Part shown: positions 4,737-7,888 of the stretch, piece after piece
How the letters are laid out: each line of letters begins with the position of its first letter
How positions within the stretch are numbered: position 1 is the first letter of the stretch
Assembly: GCA_902773445.1 (NCBI GenBank)
Contig: CACYEU010000073.1
Location: 1-7,888, forward strand
Length of the DNA: 7,888 bases
Direction of reading: 5' to 3'
DNA from: an uncultured Lachnospiraceae bacterium
Lineage (GTDB): Bacteria > Bacillota > Clostridia > Lachnospirales > Lachnospiraceae
Program-made: the position numbers and the translations under genes
The notes under the pieces: model-generated
What the model was told of the DNA's origin: nothing
The model's input: only the letters and a program-made list of their open reading frames with translations
Databases searched by the model: none

Positions 4737-5477
4737 GATACGAATAAAGCTACACAAAAAGATAAATGTACGGCCGTGATGCTGGCCGCCGGCATAGGAC
4801 TTCGCATGGGCGGGGATGTCAAGAAACAGTATTTGATGCTTGATGGAATGCCCATGTTTTTATTGTCGATCCAGACTATGCAGAAGAATGATTGTATCAC
4901 AGATATGATCGTGATGGCCTATGAGGATGACGTCGAACTGGTCCGTGAACTGCTGGAAGAATACGGCTGCATGGATAAGATCAGAAGAATCGTCGTCGGC
5001 GGCAAAGAGCGCGTACATTCCGTTTCAAACGGTCTGGAGGAGATCGACTGGCCCTGCGACTATGTCTTCATTCACGACTGCGCAAGACCTTTTCTCGATG
5101 ACGAAACGATCTACAGGCTTTATGAAACGGTTAAAGAAACGAATGCCTGTGTCGCGGGCGTGCCGGCAAAGGATACAGTCAAGATTGTCGACAGCAACGG
5201 TGATGTGGAACAGACTCCCAATCGAGACAAGGTTTGGATCGTTCAGACTCCGCAGGTCTTTTCATTGGATCTGATCAGAAAAGCACACAGAAAAGCCCTC
5301 GCGCAGGAGGAGAGTCTGTCGCGGCAGGGCATCATCCTGACAGATGATGCGATGGTCGCGGAACTGGCAGTCGACTGTCCGGTTCGCATGGTGCAGTCGA
5401 CATACCGGAACATCAAGTTGACGACACCTGAAGATCTGATCATAGGCGAGGCGCTTTTGGCTGACGGCAAACCGTAA
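4731..5477 (+). CDS. ispD: 2-C-methyl-D-erythritol 4-phosphate cytidylyltransferase
   Basis: IspD couples CTP to 2-C-methyl-D-erythritol 4-phosphate, giving CDP-methylerythritol and pyrophosphate, the third step of the MEP isoprenoid pathway in the cytoplasm. The 248-residue protein has the nucleotide-binding loop VMLAAGIGLRMGGDVKKQY (16-34), a VGGKERVHSVSNGL block (about 89-102), HDCARPF (about 115-121), PAKDTVK (about 145-151), TPNRDKVWIVQTPQVF (about 162-177), a TDDA motif, and the C-terminal NIKLTTPEDL. It is slightly longer than typical enzymes of about 230 residues because of about a dozen polar N-terminal residues. The related teichoic-acid enzyme TarI shares the fold, but the NR-x(3)-W-x(3)-TPQ block and TTPEDL end favour IspD. 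It has its own promoter and an awkward ribosome site. uvrB begins 35 nt after its stop in the same direction and may be cotranscribed. No ispF follows, although ispF often pairs with ispD elsewhere. Confidence 0.92.
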   Translation: MMDTNKATQKDKCTAVMLAAGIGLRMGGDVKKQYLMLDGMPMFLLSIQTMQKNDCITDMIVMAYEDDVELVRELLEEYGCMDKIRRIVVGGKERVHSVSNGLEEIDWPCDYVFIHDCARPFLDDETIYRLYETVKETNACVAGVPAKDTVKIVDSNGDVEQTPNRDKVWIVQTPQVFSLDLIRKAHRKALAQEESLSRQGIILTDDAMVAELAVDCPVRMVQSTYRNIKLTTPEDLIIGEALLADGKP

Positions 5478-5512
5478 ACGGGGACAGGATTAGCTGACGA
5501 GGCGCTTGGTCC

Positions 5513-7495
5513 ATGGCAGATTTCAAACTACACGCTGAATACGAACCCACCGGCGATCAGCCGCAGGCGATCAAAGCTCTGACGGATGGATTTGCCGAGG
5601 GTAATCAGTTCGAGACACTTCTGGGTGTGACGGGCTCGGGCAAGACTTTTACCATGGCTAACATTATTAAGGCTGTGGGAAAGCCGACGCTCATCATTTC
5701 TCATAACAAGACCCTTGCCGGACAACTGTACAGCGAAATGAAGGAGTACTTCCCGGAGAATGCCGTGGAGTACTTCGTCTCATATTATGACTACTATCAG
5801 CCGGAGGCGTATGTCCCTTCGTCGGATACGTATATCGCCAAAGACTCGTCGATCAACGATGAGATCGATAAGCTCCGCCATTCTGCAACCGCGGCACTTT
5901 CAGAGCGAGATGACGTGATCATCGTCGCGAGCGTCTCGTGCATCTACGGACTCGGAAGCCCGATCGATTATCAGAATATGGTCATTTCCCTCAGACCCGG
6001 GCAGGAGAGAGAGAGGAACAAAGTGATCGAAAAGCTGGTCGATCTGCAGTATGACCGCGGCGATATGGACTTTAAGCGCGGAACATTCAGAGTGCGCGGT
6101 GATGTGCTTGATGTGTTTCCGGCCGGATCCGACACACATGCGGTCAGGATCGAGTTTTTCGGCGATGAGATCGACCGGATCGTCGAATTTGACGCGCTGA
6201 CCGGAACGATCGTCAGCGAGTTAAAGCACACGGTGATCTTTCCGGCATCCCACTATGTCGTCTCCAAAGAGAATCAGGAGAGGGCGATCGCCGAGATCGA
6301 AAAAGAACTTGACGAACGCGTCAGGTATTTCAAGCAGCATGATAAACTGATCGAAGCCCAGCGGATCGCCGAACGGACCAACTTTGATATGGAGATGCTG
6401 CGCGAGACCGGCTTCTGTTCGGGAATAGAGAATTACTCGAGACATTTAACGGGACTCGAACCGGGACATCCCCCGTATACTTTGATGGATTATTTTCCAA
6501 ATGAGTTCCTGCTTCTGATCGACGAATCACATATGACGGTTCCGCAGATCGGCGGCATGTACAACGGTGACCGGTCGCGCAAGACGACTCTTGTTAATTA
6601 CGGATTCCGCCTTCCGTCGGCACTCGACAACCGGCCGTTGTCCTTTGATGAATTTGAAGGGAAACTCGATCAGGTCCTGTTTGTCTCAGCGACTCCGGGA
6701 CGGTATGAAGCTGAGCATGAGCTTTTGCGCGCTGAGCAGGTGATCCGTCCGACCGGCCTTCTAGACCCATACGTAGAAGTACGTCCGGTTAAGGGACAGA
6801 TCGACGATCTGATCGGCGAGGTCAGAAAGGAAGCCGGAAAAGGCCATAAGACGATGATCACAACGCTGACCAAAAAGATGGCTGAGGATCTGACGGATTA
6901 TATGCGCGACGTCGGTATTCGCGTCCGTTATCTGCACTCGGATATCGATACGCTGGAACGGGCTGAGATCATACGCGATATGCGGCTTGACAAATTCGAT
7001 GTACTGGTCGGCATCAATCTGCTGCGGGAAGGTCTCGATATCCCGGAGATTGCATTGGTTGCGATCCTGGATGCGGACAAGGAAGGTTTTCTGCGGTCGG
7101 AAACATCACTTGTGCAGACGATCGGACGCGCGGCGAGAAATGCCGAGGGACGTGTCCTGATGTATGCTGACACAGTCACAGACTCGATGGCTGCCGCGAT
7201 CGGCGAGACAAAGCGGCGCCGGGAGATCCAGGAGTCGTACAACAAGGACCACGGAATTACTCCGCAGACGATCAAAAAAGCTGTCCGGGATCTGATCGCA
7301 ATATCGAAGAAGGTCGAAGAGAGCAAAGAGCGTCTTGAAAAGGATCCGGAATCGATGAGCGCCGGAGAGATCAGGGATCTGCTCACGAAGCTCAATAAGC
7401 GGATGAGGAAAGCCGCAGCTGAGCTCGACTTTGAGACTGCGGCAGATCTGCGCGATGAACAGATCAAACTCAAAAAATACTTAAGGGAATCATAA
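5513..7495 (+). CDS. uvrB: UvrABC excinuclease subunit B
   Basis: UvrB is the damage-verifying, helicase-like ATPase of nucleotide excision repair: UvrA loads it onto damaged DNA and UvrC then incises. The 660-residue length is normal. Visible motifs in order are the GDQPQAI motif (14-20), Walker A GVTGSGKT (38-45, K44), and the aromatic beta-hairpin YYDYYQPEAYVPSSDTYIAK (91-110) that probes the strand. They continue with the DEAD-type box LLIDESH (334-340), VSATP (391-395), GINLLREGLDIPE (500-512), QTIGRAARNAEG (535-546) and a C-terminal UVR domain (about 622-657) for UvrA/UvrC contact. No key residue is missing. The ATG at 5513 gives the usual MADFKLHAEYEPTGDQP start; GAGG (5499-5502) lies 10 nt upstream. 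uvrA starts on the base after its stop. I see no clear LexA box in the 35 nt before it, but one further upstream cannot be excluded. Confidence 0.98.
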   Translation: MADFKLHAEYEPTGDQPQAIKALTDGFAEGNQFETLLGVTGSGKTFTMANIIKAVGKPTLIISHNKTLAGQLYSEMKEYFPENAVEYFVSYYDYYQPEAYVPSSDTYIAKDSSINDEIDKLRHSATAALSERDDVIIVASVSCIYGLGSPIDYQNMVISLRPGQERERNKVIEKLVDLQYDRGDMDFKRGTFRVRGDVLDVFPAGSDTHAVRIEFFGDEIDRIVEFDALTGTIVSELKHTVIFPASHYVVSKENQERAIAEIEKELDERVRYFKQHDKLIEAQRIAERTNFDMEMLRETGFCSGIENYSRHLTGLEPGHPPYTLMDYFPNEFLLLIDESHMTVPQIGGMYNGDRSRKTTLVNYGFRLPSALDNRPLSFDEFEGKLDQVLFVSATPGRYEAEHELLRAEQVIRPTGLLDPYVEVRPVKGQIDDLIGEVRKEAGKGHKTMITTLTKKMAEDLTDYMRDVGIRVRYLHSDIDTLERAEIIRDMRLDKFDVLVGINLLREGLDIPEIALVAILDADKEGFLRSETSLVQTIGRAARNAEGRVLMYADTVTDSMAAAIGETKRRREIQESYNKDHGITPQTIKKAVRDLIAISKKVEESKERLEKDPESMSAGEIRDLLTKLNKRMRKAAAELDFETAADLRDEQIKLKKYLRES

Positions 7496-7888
7496 ATGAT
7501 CAGGAACGACACTGCGTTCGGAGGAAGCTACAAGAAACGGCACCCGGACGACAATTATATACAGATCCGCGGTGCGAACGCGAACAATCTGAAAGCAGTC
7601 GACCTCGACATTCCGCGTGAAAAACTTGTTGTTTTTACGGGATTATCGGGATCGGGAAAATCTTCACTGGCCTTTGACACGATCTATGCCGAGGGTCAGC
7701 GCCGCTATATGGAATCGCTCTCATCGTATGCCAGACAGTTCCTCGGTCAGATGGAGAAACCGGATGTCGAAAGCATCGACGGTCTTTCACCGGCGATCTC
7801 GATCGACCAGAAATCGACGAACCGCAACCCGCGTTCGACTGTCGGAACAGTGACCGAGATCTATGACTATCTGAGACTTTTGTACGCC
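7496..7888 (+). CDS. uvrA: UvrABC excinuclease subunit A, N-terminal fragment (cut by window edge)
   Basis: The visible 131 codons encode the start of the first ABC-type ATPase domain of UvrA, the damage-recognition subunit that loads UvrB. YIQIRGANANNLKAVDLDIP (21-40) is the usual first strand, followed by Walker A GLSGSGKSS (49-57, K55), the FDTIYAEGQRRYMESLSSYA segment (about 60-79), FLGQMEKPDV, and SPAISIDQKSTNRNPRSTVG (about 98-117), all typical of UvrA. About 20 polar residues precede the conserved strand, slightly more than in many UvrA proteins. The motif usually written GARxHNL reads GANANNL here. The ATG follows the uvrB stop with no gap (TAAATG), and AAGGGA (7483-7488), inside the end of uvrB, lies 7 nt upstream, so coupled translation is expected. 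The zinc fingers, signature motifs and second ATPase domain lie beyond the right edge. Confidence 0.95.
   Translation, partial: MIRNDTAFGGSYKKRHPDDNYIQIRGANANNLKAVDLDIPREKLVVFTGLSGSGKSSLAFDTIYAEGQRRYMESLSSYARQFLGQMEKPDVESIDGLSPAISIDQKSTNRNPRSTVGTVTEIYDYLRLLYA

Noticed and set aside
6928..7512. A 194-codon minus-strand open frame opposite uvrB
   Set aside because: It overlaps conserved uvrB motifs, and its Ser/Arg-rich composition is typical of an antisense frame.
1..7888. CRISPR arrays, insertion sequences, phage genes, tRNA or rRNA
   Set aside because: No regularly spaced repeats, transposase or integrase motifs, or tRNA/rRNA-like sequences were seen on either strand; gene content is metabolic and housekeeping.

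Overview
The window looks like chromosomal DNA from a moderately GC-rich member of the Bacillota, probably a clostridial anaerobe. The grounds are strong AGGAGG-type ribosome binding sites, a glucitol-family PTS with a separate GutM, the MEP-pathway enzyme IspD, and a uvrB-uvrA gene pair. This assignment is inference; no rRNA or other marker gene is present.

Positions 1-1307 hold a leftward three-gene operon: a short, archaeal-style triosephosphate-isomerase-family protein, an enlarged YjbQ (UPF0047) protein, and the first codons of a class II ketose-bisphosphate aldolase that runs off the left edge. The three are coupled by 1-14 nt gaps. They are driven by a near-perfect sigma-A promoter at 1358-1386 with a LacI-type palindrome (1335-1350) just downstream of the predicted transcription start.

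Positions 1308-1693 are an AT-rich divergent control region. Rightward from it lies a glucitol/sorbitol-family PTS operon: gutM, srlA (EIIC) and srlE (EIIBC). No EIIA gene and no polyol-phosphate dehydrogenase is present. A GC-rich hairpin without a clear U-tract follows srlE, and then comes a HAD-superfamily phosphatase that ends at a conventional terminator (4604-4639).

The PTS and the aldolase/isomerase operon together suggest uptake and phosphorylation of a polyol or related sugar, with later aldol cleavage to triose or tetrose phosphates. The substrate cannot be read from the sequence.

Positions 4640-7888 are housekeeping: ispD behind its own extended -10 promoter, then uvrB (complete) and uvrA (first 131 codons), tightly packed in one direction. 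These encode isoprenoid precursor synthesis and nucleotide excision repair.
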